A DNA stretch of 23,448 nt from Prevotella sp. CAG:732 (GCA_000436035.1 FR893233.1:1-23448); one strand, 5' to 3'. Counted from the stretch's first letter, positions 15,840 to 23,350 are shown. The notes: generated by a model not told the origin, from the letters alone. Program-made: numbers and translations.

Positions 15840-17810
15840 TTACTCCACGTTCAATGTAAACTCCTTTGAGAATGGAGGCATACAGACATTAGCATCGCAG
15901 CACTGGCACTCAAAAGTACACTTGATAGTGGCTGGGAGAGATGGAAGACTCACATTCTGACGAATGGTGACATTGCTGTCGTAAATGGTGGTACCCTCCT
16001 TCACGAAAGGCTTTGGCATAGGATAATAAACTTCGCCAAGCACTGCTCCATCAGGCAAGGTGCAAGTAATCTTCATTGGGATGTATGGATCGCTCTCTGC
16101 TACGGTTCTGTAGATATGATAACCAGGCATGATCTTTACGTTGAAGACAATATCCATGCGACCAAAATCCAACTTCTGTACATGAGCTGTTACTACCACA
16201 GGATTCTCATGGCTCACGGTCTCAGCGGAAAGACTCTTCTGCTCAGCAGCTTTTTGTGCTTGCAATCTCTTTTCTGCAACAGAATAGTCATTTCCTGGAG
16301 CTTTTTTGTCATTCACCATGAAATACCAACCACCACTCTCGGTGAAGAACATCTTGTCCTTATAAGTATTATACCACTTGCGCCAATCGGCAGCGTTGGT
16401 GAATTCACATAGCGTATATCTTCTCAATACTCGCTGGGCACGCTCTATCTCTTGGTTGTTCTCCAAGCAAGTAATAGCCTTGTCAATGAGTCGCTTGTCA
16501 TTATTTGGGATTCCCCAAGTCTTGGCATCCTCATCAATCACAAAAGTATAACTACCCTCACCACCATAGAAGTAAGGCTTGTTATCATCATAATACTGCT
16601 GATATTTGGTTTCATCCTCACCAAACTTAGCATAGAGGATAGGGTATTTCTCCTTCATGGTCTCAGCGTATGTTTTTTCTGCAGGAATATCAGCCTCTGT
16701 AAAATCAACAAACATTTTTTCCATGCCACTCAATTCTTCACCCCTTGCCTTCTTCTCACGTGCTTGCTTGGCTATTTTCAAATTCTCAGCATAGAATTCC
16801 TTGTCCATCACCGCTCTCTCTTGCACATATTTCTTGGTACAAATGTATTTATCTTCCTTCAAGATTTCACGAGTAGCGATGTTCTCATTATACTTGCGCA
16901 CAAGTGGAGTGCCACGAAACTTTGCAATATAAGCCACGGCATTAGCAAAGACCACCTTTGCCTCTGGAGTCATATACATAGGAGAACCAACAAAGCCCCA
17001 TGTCAAGAAGTTACCATGGCGACCAAGTGCCACGGCATCAAGCGTCTTGGCACAAACGCCACTGGAGATAAACTCACAATCAGGAGAGTCAAGGTATCCC
17101 CAAGGGCGTGATACCATACCGATGTTGAAATCAGGATTTGTCTTATACCCCTCTGTATTCACTTTCCACATCATCACAGAATCCGGCACATTGCCATCTT
17201 GATAATAAGCATAGTGGAAAGCATCCTCAGGAGTTGGTTGCTTGGTGAGTGTTATCTTAGTCTTGAAAGGTCCCTTGAAAATAGGATGCTGCAAATTCAT
17301 GCTGTGGGCATCGGCATCCAGACAAAGACAAAGCCAGTCGTTCTTGGTTCCATATTTTTGCCCAATTCTTTCTCCCATACTAGCAATAGTGATAGTAGGG
17401 CAAGAATAATCTTGTGGAAGATACTCTTTTTCTTTCATTGTGCGAGAAACTCCCTTAAAGATGTATTCTTTCTCTGTCTCTTTCAAGACTGGTGGACATC
17501 CATCAAAGATGGTCACGTCATATCCATTGCTCATCTCTGGTTTCCAATCTTTTGCCTGCATGGTCTTGACTGTGGTAAAATAAGTGCGAAGCAAGTCACC
17601 AAATGATGCCTCACGCTTAGCCACCTCTGCCTGAAACTCTGCCTCGCTCTTGAAATGGTCATTGCTGCCCATCTCGCCATGTGTCCAATCGGCTTGTCCA
17701 CCGAGGTAAAGCACACGAAGCTTCTGCTTTTTTACTCCTGCCCAGCATGTCGTCGAAGCTAACATGCCAAAGACCAAAGTCAATAAAAATGTTACTAGAT
17801 TTCTTTTCAT
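15840..17810 (-). CDS. Exported ThuA-like/DsbD-alpha-like two-domain protein, paralogue B
   Basis: The 656-residue protein has the same architecture as the protein at 7544-9472. A signal peptide ends near CWA-GV (residue 24). The ThuA-like alpha/beta domain follows (LRVLYLGGQADW, NGYDVTIFDGC, NDWLCLCLDADAHSM, GRHGNFLTWGFVGSP, EAKVVFANAVAYIAKF), then a helical middle with FFTESGGWYFMVND. The C-terminal DsbD-alpha-like domain (IMPGYHIYRTVAESDPY, CQCCDANVCMPP) keeps the cysteine pair at Cys638 and Cys643. Shared markers in the same order show that the two are paralogues from an old duplication. Here extra cysteines (Cys631, Cys635, Cys637) surround the pair. It starts at ATG 17808-17810; an in-frame TTG at 17864 lies in the promoter region. 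It has its own ECF-like promoter, matching that of fecR. Confidence 0.8.
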   Translation of the reverse strand: MKRNLVTFLLTLVFGMLASTTCWAGVKKQKLRVLYLGGQADWTHGEMGSNDHFKSEAEFQAEVAKREASFGDLLRTYFTTVKTMQAKDWKPEMSNGYDVTIFDGCPPVLKETEKEYIFKGVSRTMKEKEYLPQDYSCPTITIASMGERIGQKYGTKNDWLCLCLDADAHSMNLQHPIFKGPFKTKITLTKQPTPEDAFHYAYYQDGNVPDSVMMWKVNTEGYKTNPDFNIGMVSRPWGYLDSPDCEFISSGVCAKTLDAVALGRHGNFLTWGFVGSPMYMTPEAKVVFANAVAYIAKFRGTPLVRKYNENIATREILKEDKYICTKKYVQERAVMDKEFYAENLKIAKQAREKKARGEELSGMEKMFVDFTEADIPAEKTYAETMKEKYPILYAKFGEDETKYQQYYDDNKPYFYGGEGSYTFVIDEDAKTWGIPNNDKRLIDKAITCLENNQEIERAQRVLRRYTLCEFTNAADWRKWYNTYKDKMFFTESGGWYFMVNDKKAPGNDYSVAEKRLQAQKAAEQKSLSAETVSHENPVVVTAHVQKLDFGRMDIVFNVKIMPGYHIYRTVAESDPYIPMKITCTLPDGAVLGEVYYPMPKPFVKEGTTIYDSNVTIRQNVSLPSLPATIKCTFECQCCDANVCMPPFSKEFTLNVE

Positions 17811-17856
17811 ATCTCTTAATATTAATGTATTTACTCTCTTATATTTTATCTTTAAT

Positions 17857-17884
17857 ACACGCAAAAGGAACTAATCGGGTACAA
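17857..17884 (-). promoter_or_regulatory. Putative ECF promoter of paralogue B (same element as fecR)
   Basis: On the minus strand TTGTACCC (17877-17884) is followed by TTTGCGTGT (17857-17865). The G-to-TTTGCGTGT distance is 17 nt, the same as upstream of fecR (6235-6262). The start codon is about 47 nt downstream of the element, again as for fecR (43 nt). Confidence 0.5.
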
Positions 17885-17959
17885 CGTAAAGGCTTTTTAT
17901 CATAACTTGATTGGGATTTAACCTTTTTATACCTTTCCGGTTAATTATCCTCAAATTCC

Positions 17960-17990
17960 TTGCGGCATTCGAAAGTTTTTCGTATATTTG
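17960..17990 (+). promoter_or_regulatory. Promoter of the 18035-19348 ATPase gene
   Basis: TTG (17960-17962), 20 nt, TATATTTG (17983-17990), 44 nt before the ATG. It is a close fit to the Bacteroidetes housekeeping promoter and is divergent from the ECF-like promoter of paralogue B. Confidence 0.65.
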
Positions 17991-18034
17991 CCATCAAATA
18001 TAAACCGCCATTTATATAAACGAGGATTTACATT

Positions 18035-19348
18035 ATGAGATTCTATGATCGAAAGAAAGAGCTTGCAATATTGCAAGACATTGAGCAGCAGTCGTTTGAT
18101 AATGCTGCCTTCACTGTTATGATGGGGCGCAGAAGAATCGGAAAAACCTCACTCATCACGCATGCACTTGCCAACAAGGAGTATGCCTACCTTTTCGTGT
18201 CTAAAGATTCCGAGGCTTTATTATGCCAAAATTTCCAACGAGACTTGGAGCAACAGATAGGGCTAACGGTATATGGAGAAGTCACTCGATTCAAGGATCT
18301 ATTTGAGATCATCATGAAAGAGGCACAAAGAAGACACCTCACCCTTGTCATAGATGAGTTTCAAACACTATATAAGATCAATCCTTCCATCTTCGGCGAC
18401 ATCCAAAACATTTGGGATAGATATAAGCAAGATGCCAAAATCAACTTCATCGTGCTCGGTAGTATCCAAACACTGATGAAGCGTATCTTCGAAGACCATT
18501 CTGAGCCTCTCTATGGTCGCCCAACATCCAAATTCACACTTCGACCATTCACCATCGATGTGATGAAGGAGATTCTCCATGATGCCAACCCCAACTATAC
18601 GACAGAAGACTTGCTCTGCCTCTATGCCATAACTGGCGGTGTAGCAAAGTACATCGAACTGCTTATAGATGCCAAATGCTACACGAAAGAAAAGATGCTC
18701 AACTATATCTGCCGCCAGGACTCCTACTTCCTAACCGAAGGAAAAGATCTCCTCAACCAGGAATTTAGTGGCGAGTTTAGCACCTATTTCTCCATCATGC
18801 AAGTAATAGCAGCAGGCAAGACCAAGCGCAGCGAGATAGACAGTACGCTCCACAAAGACATGGGTACCTACTTGCAGAACCTAGAAAACAAGTATGAGCT
18901 GATCTGCCGTATGAAACCTTTGCTCGCCAAACAAAATGGAAAGGTGACGGCATACGAGATACACGACAACTTTCTGCGTTTCTGGTTCCGTTTCATCTAT
19001 CCATATCAATCCTTGATAGAACGAAACTTGTTTTCGCTTTTGCGAAGCAATATCACCAGCAACTACGAAGGTTTCACAGGCAGGACATTGGAACGTTACT
19101 TCCAAGACAAGGTGATGGAAACAGAACAATTTACCCAAGTGGGAAACTGGTGGGACAGAAAGGGACAGAACGAGATCGATCTCATCGCCATCAATGAATT
19201 TGAACACTCAGGCATCGTTGCGGAAATCAAGCGAAATCCGCACAAGATTAGCATGACAAAACTACAAGAGAAGATAGAAGTATTACCGAAGAAAGACTTC
19301 GGAGAATATAAACTTCAGGCTATGGCATTCTCGTTGGAGGATATGTAA
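18035..19348 (+). CDS. Archaeal-type ATPase with DUF234/PD-(D/E)XK-like C-terminal domain
   Basis: The 437-residue protein begins FYDRKKELAILQ, then Walker A MMGRRRIGKTSL (Lys37, Thr38) and Walker B LTLVIDEFQTLYK (Asp107, Glu108). The middle has LRPFTIDVMKEILHD and YAITGGVAKYIELL. The C-terminal part carries DNFLRFWFRFIYPY and a nuclease-like core: GNWWDRKGQNEIDLIAI with Asp382, followed by GIVAEIKRN with Glu397 and Lys399 (a D...ExK pattern). This order is that of ATPase_2 plus DUF234 proteins, widespread in archaea and Bacteroidetes, with no settled function. Whether the nuclease site is active is not known. It is a single-gene unit with its own promoter and a strong terminator. Confidence 0.86.
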   Translation: MRFYDRKKELAILQDIEQQSFDNAAFTVMMGRRRIGKTSLITHALANKEYAYLFVSKDSEALLCQNFQRDLEQQIGLTVYGEVTRFKDLFEIIMKEAQRRHLTLVIDEFQTLYKINPSIFGDIQNIWDRYKQDAKINFIVLGSIQTLMKRIFEDHSEPLYGRPTSKFTLRPFTIDVMKEILHDANPNYTTEDLLCLYAITGGVAKYIELLIDAKCYTKEKMLNYICRQDSYFLTEGKDLLNQEFSGEFSTYFSIMQVIAAGKTKRSEIDSTLHKDMGTYLQNLENKYELICRMKPLLAKQNGKVTAYEIHDNFLRFWFRFIYPYQSLIERNLFSLLRSNITSNYEGFTGRTLERYFQDKVMETEQFTQVGNWWDRKGQNEIDLIAINEFEHSGIVAEIKRNPHKISMTKLQEKIEVLPKKDFGEYKLQAMAFSLEDM

Positions 19349-19352
19349 AAAG

Positions 19353-19393
19353 GCAAAAGCCGAGAAGCTCGTGATGAGTTTCTCGGCTTTTGC
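19353..19393. terminator. Bidirectional intrinsic terminator between the ATPase gene and the TrmH-like gene
   Basis: An 18-bp stem (19353-19370 with 19376-19393, one G.T wobble) and loop GTGAT lie 4 bp after the ATPase stop and 1 bp from the stop of the convergent methyltransferase gene. The core matches the hairpin at 15740-15778, with base-pair-preserving changes in the middle of the stem. Confidence 0.85.
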
Positions 19394-19394
19394 T

Positions 19395-19979
19395 TTATAA
19401 TTTCAAGAGTTTGGCAAATTCCCAAACCACGATACCTGCCGTCACACTGACATTGAGCGAATGCTTGGTACCAAACTGTGGTATCTCCAAGCAACCATCG
19501 CTCATATCCACGATGTTCTGCTTTACGCCCTTCACCTCATTGCCGAAAATCACGGCATAGCCCGAAGGGAGTGAAGAATTCTCTTGTTCACCAGATTCTA
19601 ACGATGTTTGAATGAGCTTCGAATGGGCTTCGGAAAGATTCTGAAGCTTGGTAGAACCTTCCACCTGCTCGATACTATACACGAAGTAGCCTTTCTCCTT
19701 CAACTTCTCCACAGCCTCCTCGGTTGTCTTGAAGTATTCCCAATCCACACTGTCCTCTCCTCCAAGGGCGGTCTTGTGGATTTCTGCATTAGGAGGAGTG
19801 GCTGTGATACCACAGAGATACACCGCCTCCACACGGAAAGCATCGCAGGAGCGGAAGACACTTCCCACATTATACAACGATCGCACATCATCGAGGACAA
19901 CTATCAAGGGAAGCTTCTCTGCCTCCTTGAACTCCTCCACCGTGAGGCGATTCATTTCTATCGTTCTTAATTTACGCAT
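19395..19979 (-). CDS. TrmH/SpoU family RNA 2'-O-methyltransferase
   Basis: The 194-residue SPOUT-fold enzyme has the three SpoU motifs: VVLDDVRSLYNVGSVFRSCDA (the NxGxxxR motif 1), AVIFGNEVKGVKQ (motif 2) and LEIPQFGTKHSLNVSVTAGI (motif 3, knot region). Such enzymes use S-adenosylmethionine to methylate ribose 2'-OH in tRNA or rRNA. The short length means no N-terminal RNA-binding domain, and the target base cannot be named. I place the start at ATG 19977-19979 (MRKLRTIEM), which overlaps the sufE stop by 8 nt and suggests translational coupling. An in-frame ATG at 20006 would overlap sufE further. It is the last gene of a three-gene operon. Confidence 0.92.
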   Translation of the reverse strand: MRKLRTIEMNRLTVEEFKEAEKLPLIVVLDDVRSLYNVGSVFRSCDAFRVEAVYLCGITATPPNAEIHKTALGGEDSVDWEYFKTTEEAVEKLKEKGYFVYSIEQVEGSTKLQNLSEAHSKLIQTSLESGEQENSSLPSGYAVIFGNEVKGVKQNIVDMSDGCLEIPQFGTKHSLNVSVTAGIVVWEFAKLLKL

Positions 19980-20400
19980 TTTCTTTCGTCTTATAAGCCA
20001 AGGCATACATGCGAATCTGCTTGATCATTGCCAAGAGACCATTGCTGCGAGTAGGACTCAAGTGGTCTTTCAAACCAATCTTCTCCACGAAATAAAGATC
20101 AGCATCCATAATCTCGGTAGGAGTATGACCGCTCAATACGCGAATCAGAAGAGCGATGATACCCTTCACGATAAGAGCATCACTATCAGCAGTAAACACG
20201 AGCTTGCCATCCTCATAATCGCATTGTAACCATACACGGCTCTGACATCCGTCGATGAGATTCTGCTCGTTCTTATATTTCTCATCAAGAGGAGCCAATT
20301 CATTACCCAAGTCGATGAGCATCTGATATTTATCCATCCAATCGGTGAAGTCCTGGAATTCCTCTACTACTTCATCCTGCAAATCATTGATTGTAGCCAT
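19972..20400 (-). CDS. sufE: SufE family sulfur-acceptor protein
   Basis: The 142-residue protein is a full-length SufE: it begins with the helical QDEVVEEFQDFTDWMDKYQMLIDLG. The active-site loop is LIDGCQSRVWL with Cys52, which accepts persulfide sulfur from the cysteine desulfurase SufS. GIIALLIRVLSGHTP and HLSPTRSNGLLAMI are also family marks. It works in cytoplasmic Fe-S cluster assembly. Its ATG overlaps the stop of the U32 gene in the form TAATG, and its own stop overlaps the methyltransferase start, so the three are probably translated in a coupled way. It is not next to sufBCDS here, which is notable because its operon partner has the cysteine set of an Fe-S protein. Confidence 0.95.
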   Translation of the reverse strand: MATINDLQDEVVEEFQDFTDWMDKYQMLIDLGNELAPLDEKYKNEQNLIDGCQSRVWLQCDYEDGKLVFTADSDALIVKGIIALLIRVLSGHTPTEIMDADLYFVEKIGLKDHLSPTRSNGLLAMIKQIRMYALAYKTKENA

Positions 20401-21665
20401 TATTTTATTTCCTTTATTTCGTTTACGGTAATTAATTTATAGAGTTTATCATTCGGACGAACCTTATCTGGCACAGGGATAGATACTCTCCAGCCCTGCT
20501 TGGCTGTCTCAACTGGTTTCAAATCATAACGGATCTCATCGGCTTTGAGATACATCACACCTGTAGTATTTCCTGTAATCAGAAGTTTATCACCCTGATT
20601 GAAGGTAGTAGCTTCCACAGCAACCTCAGCCACACCGAGCTTGGAGAAGTACTTCATCACCTTACCTACGAGTACCTTCTTCTCTGTTGCTACCGAACCA
20701 TAGTGCTTATTCCATTCGCCGAGTGTCTGACCCTGGTAATAACCATCCCAGAAACCACGATTGAAGACAGTTGCCAATCTTTCGTCCCATGCATCCTTCT
20801 TTTCCTCAGTAAAAGTACCTTCCAATACAGAAGCTATCGCCTCCTTATAGCACTTTACTACAGTATAAACGTATTCAGGACCACGGGCACGACCTTCTAT
20901 CTTGAAGACACGCACACCGGCATCCATCATACGGTCGATGAAGCGGATAGTCTTCAGGTCCTTAGGACTCATCACATACTTATTGTCGATTTCCAGCTGA
21001 TTGCCCGTCTCGTTGTCTGTCACCGTATAGCTGCGACGGCAAATCTGCACGCACTCACCACGGTTGGCAGAGCGATTGGCATTGGCTAGACTCATATAGC
21101 ACTTGCCCGATACAGCCATGCAGAGCGCACCATGGCAGAACATCTCGATGCGAATCTGCTTGCCCATCGGACCACAGATGTTCTGGCGCATGATTTCCTC
21201 GTGGATATGCTTCACCTGGTCCATGTTCAACTCACGTGCCAAGACAGAAACATCCGCAAAGCGAGCATAAAACTTCAGAGCCTCGGTATTGGAGATGTTC
21301 AACTGAGTGGAGAGATGCACTTCCTCTCCCACCTCATTGCAATAGCTCATCACAGCCACATCACTGGCGATGACTGCCGAGATGCCAGCCTCCTTGGCAG
21401 CATCAATGATTTCCTTCATCGTGGCAATGTCGTCGTCATAGATGACGGTATTGACAGTGAGATAGGTCTTGATGCCATGCTCATTGCAAGTAGCAGCAAT
21501 CTCACGCAAGTCGTCGATGGTGAAATGATTGGCAGAGTGAGAACGCATGTTCAACTTGCCGATGCCGAAATAGACAGAGTCTGCTCCAGCCTGGATGGCA
21601 GCCGCCAAAGACTCACGTGAGCCCACTGGTGCCATCACCTCAAATTCTTTTATATTATCATTCAT
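20400..21665 (-). CDS. U32 family protein, TrhP/YegQ-like (tRNA hydroxylation type)
   Basis: The 421-residue protein is labelled peptidase U32 in most annotations. It has an N-terminal TIM-barrel part (EVMAPVGSRESLAAAIQAG, ADSVYFGIGKLNMRS) and the U32 signature IEMFCHGALCMAVSGKCYMS. Cys182, Cys189, Cys205 and Cys209 match the cysteines seen in E. coli TrhP, a set now linked to an Fe-S cluster and to prephenate-dependent 5-hydroxyuridine formation in tRNA. The C-terminal beta domain (VGKVMKYFSKLGVAEVAVEA) fits TrhP-type proteins. ATG 21663-21665 gives MNDNIKEFEVMAPVGS; the promoter lies directly upstream. Sharing an operon with sufE and an RNA methyltransferase supports an RNA-modifying rather than proteolytic role. 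Confidence 0.9.
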   Translation of the reverse strand: MNDNIKEFEVMAPVGSRESLAAAIQAGADSVYFGIGKLNMRSHSANHFTIDDLREIAATCNEHGIKTYLTVNTVIYDDDIATMKEIIDAAKEAGISAVIASDVAVMSYCNEVGEEVHLSTQLNISNTEALKFYARFADVSVLARELNMDQVKHIHEEIMRQNICGPMGKQIRIEMFCHGALCMAVSGKCYMSLANANRSANRGECVQICRRSYTVTDNETGNQLEIDNKYVMSPKDLKTIRFIDRMMDAGVRVFKIEGRARGPEYVYTVVKCYKEAIASVLEGTFTEEKKDAWDERLATVFNRGFWDGYYQGQTLGEWNKHYGSVATEKKVLVGKVMKYFSKLGVAEVAVEATTFNQGDKLLITGNTTGVMYLKADEIRYDLKPVETAKQGWRVSIPVPDKVRPNDKLYKLITVNEIKEIK

Positions 21666-21692
21666 GAATGTCGTATATTTCTTTTGTGGGTG

Positions 21693-21723
21693 CAAAGTTA
21701 CTGCAAATCGAAGACAATACAAA
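21693..21723 (-). promoter_or_regulatory. Promoter of the U32-sufE-trmH operon
   Basis: On the minus strand TTTG (21720-21723), 19 nt, TAACTTTG (21693-21700), 27 nt before the ATG. This is an exact match to the Bacteroidetes housekeeping promoter consensus. Confidence 0.75.
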
Positions 21724-21819
21724 ATAAATTACTATTTATTTTTCATGTTACATACTACGTAACTTATTAAAAGTTACTGCTTTTTCCTCCCTAGGATGTC
21801 GAGAACCAAGAAAAAGTTG

Positions 21820-21827
21820 TACCTTTG
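21820..21827 (+). promoter_or_regulatory. Promoter -7 element of the C1 peptidase gene
   Basis: TACCTTTG lies 45 nt before the ATG at 21873. The -33 region has no clear TTTG. The element overlaps an in-frame TTG at 21825, which argues against that codon as the start. Confidence 0.55.
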
Positions 21828-21872
21828 CACCGAAATACATTCATCTATCAACTTATACATTATTATATATAT

Positions 21873-22940
21873 ATGAACAGAAAAATAGGAATCATAGCCC
21901 TCGCCATACTGGCATTTACCAGTTGTGGATATAAACGTGTCGCTTCATCTCATCAACAAGCAGAAGACGCCCAATCGTTTCTTCCCTCTCATGTCCAACT
22001 GATTTCCACCACTCCCATCAAGGATCAAGGGAGCAGCAGTCTCTGTTGGGCTTACGGCATGCTCGCCACCATCGAGAGTGAGCACATCATGAAAGGAGAC
22101 TCCATCCATCTCTCCATCGCCTATATTGCCCGAATGATGCTGCACGAGAAAGCCTTGGAGTACTATTTCTCCAAGGGAAGCAAGCCCATCAGCATAAGGG
22201 GCATGAGTTCTATGCTGATACATTATATCAATAAGTATGGAGCCGAACCATACGATAGCTACGAAGACCCCAAGGAGGTGAACTATACCGTATTGTGCCG
22301 AAAAGTGGAACAAGTATGCCGAGGAGCCATCGCCAGGAGAGTGGGCATCGAGAAGTTGAGAGATAAGTTGGACGAACTCTTTGATGCAGAGATAGGCTAT
22401 CTCCCTGCCAAGCAGATACATATGTTGGGAGCAGAATACACACCATTGGAGTTTGCCCACAGCGTATGCTATCCTGAGGAATATGTATCGCTCACCAGTT
22501 TTACCCATCATCCTTTCAGAGAGTACTTCTCACTGGAAGTTCCCGACAACCAACTGCACGACGAATTCCTCAATCTGCCACTCAACGAGTTGATGCTCCA
22601 TATCCAAAAAGCGATAGGGAAAGGACATCCCGTCTGTTGGGAAGGCGACATCAGCGAAAAAGGATTCCAGCATCCTAAGAATAACTATGTGGACATCCAG
22701 CCTACCGAGCATCCCGTGACACAAGCTTCTCGTCAAAGAGAATACGAACAGCTCCGCACCACCGACGACCATGTGATGGAAATCATCGGTACTTTTCTCA
22801 AAGGCAAGAAGAGATACTATGTTTGTCGCAACTCTTGGGGCAAGGATTGGGGATGCAATGGATTGATATATATATCAGAAGATTATATCAAGCTCAAGAC
22901 CATCGCTGTCTATATGAGTGAAGATGCTTATATTGCCTAA
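21873..22940 (+). CDS. Papain-like (C1 family) cysteine peptidase lipoprotein
   Basis: The 355-residue protein starts MNRKIGIIALAILAFTSCGYK, a lipoprotein signal with Cys18 as the lipid anchor. The papain fold landmarks are complete: Gln52 (oxyanion hole) and catalytic Cys58 in IKDQGSSSLCWAYGML, His300 in TDDHVMEIIGT and Asn320 in YVCRNSWGKDWG. The usual disulfide cysteine before the active site (QGxCGSCW in papain) is a serine here. The layout resembles the bleomycin-hydrolase/C1B group found as exported peptidases in Bacteroidetes. The likely place is the periplasm or cell surface, where it would trim peptides; the substrate is unknown. It has its own promoter and is divergent from the U32 operon. 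Confidence 0.9.
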   Translation: MNRKIGIIALAILAFTSCGYKRVASSHQQAEDAQSFLPSHVQLISTTPIKDQGSSSLCWAYGMLATIESEHIMKGDSIHLSIAYIARMMLHEKALEYYFSKGSKPISIRGMSSMLIHYINKYGAEPYDSYEDPKEVNYTVLCRKVEQVCRGAIARRVGIEKLRDKLDELFDAEIGYLPAKQIHMLGAEYTPLEFAHSVCYPEEYVSLTSFTHHPFREYFSLEVPDNQLHDEFLNLPLNELMLHIQKAIGKGHPVCWEGDISEKGFQHPKNNYVDIQPTEHPVTQASRQREYEQLRTTDDHVMEIIGTFLKGKKRYYVCRNSWGKDWGCNGLIYISEDYIKLKTIAVYMSEDAYIA

Positions 22941-22948
22941 ATTGCTGA

Positions 22949-22962
22949 TGTGTGCGCACACA
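22949..22962. repeat. 14-bp perfect palindrome after the C1 peptidase gene
   Basis: TGTGTGCGCACACA begins 8 bp after the stop codon. No U-tract follows, so it is a poor terminator. It may be a protein-binding site or chance alternating sequence. Confidence 0.4.
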
Positions 22963-23018
22963 CAAACTTGATATACATCAAAAAAGAGGGCATTTTTGCG
23001 TTTTTTCCTTCGTAATAT

Positions 23019-23049
23019 TTGGAAGGTATCGAAAATCGTCGTACCTTTG
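23019..23049 (+). promoter_or_regulatory. Consensus promoter of the short 3'-end transcription unit
   Basis: TTTG (23019-23022), 19 nt, TACCTTTG (23042-23049) is an exact fit to the Bacteroidetes housekeeping promoter. Transcription should begin near 23055. Confidence 0.8.
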
Positions 23050-23235
23050 CATCGTCAATAAGACAAAAGGTTATTAGGTTTTTAGGTTAAGATTGTTAGT
23101 TGTTTAGGTTTAGTTTTAGGTTTTAGATTGTTAGTTTAGGTTAACAGGTATTAGAAAAGGTAAGAAAAAAGATTGTTTATTCAGAGATTAACAAAGTAAG
23201 TTCAATAGGAAATTAGAAAAGGTAAAGAGATTCAA

Positions 23236-23346
23236 ATGATGCGGGATAACCAAGGATGCCTGGGTAGCAGCAAAGACTGCTTCAGGCTACGCAACGGAGA
23301 AGAAAGAAAAGATTCTCTGAGAGTTGTGAAAAATTTGGGAATATAG
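23236..23346 (+). CDS. Small ORF (36 codons), unknown function
   Basis: From the tandem ATGs at 23236 and 23239 the frame reads MMRDNQGCLGSSKDCFRLRN, then GEERKDSLRVVKNLGI, ending in TAG at 23344-23346. The product would be basic, with two cysteines seven residues apart and no signal peptide or membrane segment. GGTAAAGAG lies about 7 nt upstream. The stop codon is 4 bp before a terminator, so the ORF fills the 3' half of the transcript. It may be a real small protein, a leader peptide for attenuation, or an accidental frame in a structured RNA. Its position within a promoter-terminator unit is the main support. Confidence 0.4.
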   Translation: MMRDNQGCLGSSKDCFRLRNGEERKDSLRVVKNLGI

Positions 23347-23350
23347 ATTA

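Noticed and set aside
17811..17864. N-terminal extension of paralogue B from a TTG at 17864
   Set aside because: It would place charged residues before a clear signal peptide (MKRNLVTFLL) and overlaps the putative promoter.
23074..23142. CRISPR or telomere-like array from the repeated TTAGGTT
   Set aside because: The units are 7 bp with irregular spacing, without spacers of fixed length, and lie inside a transcription unit.
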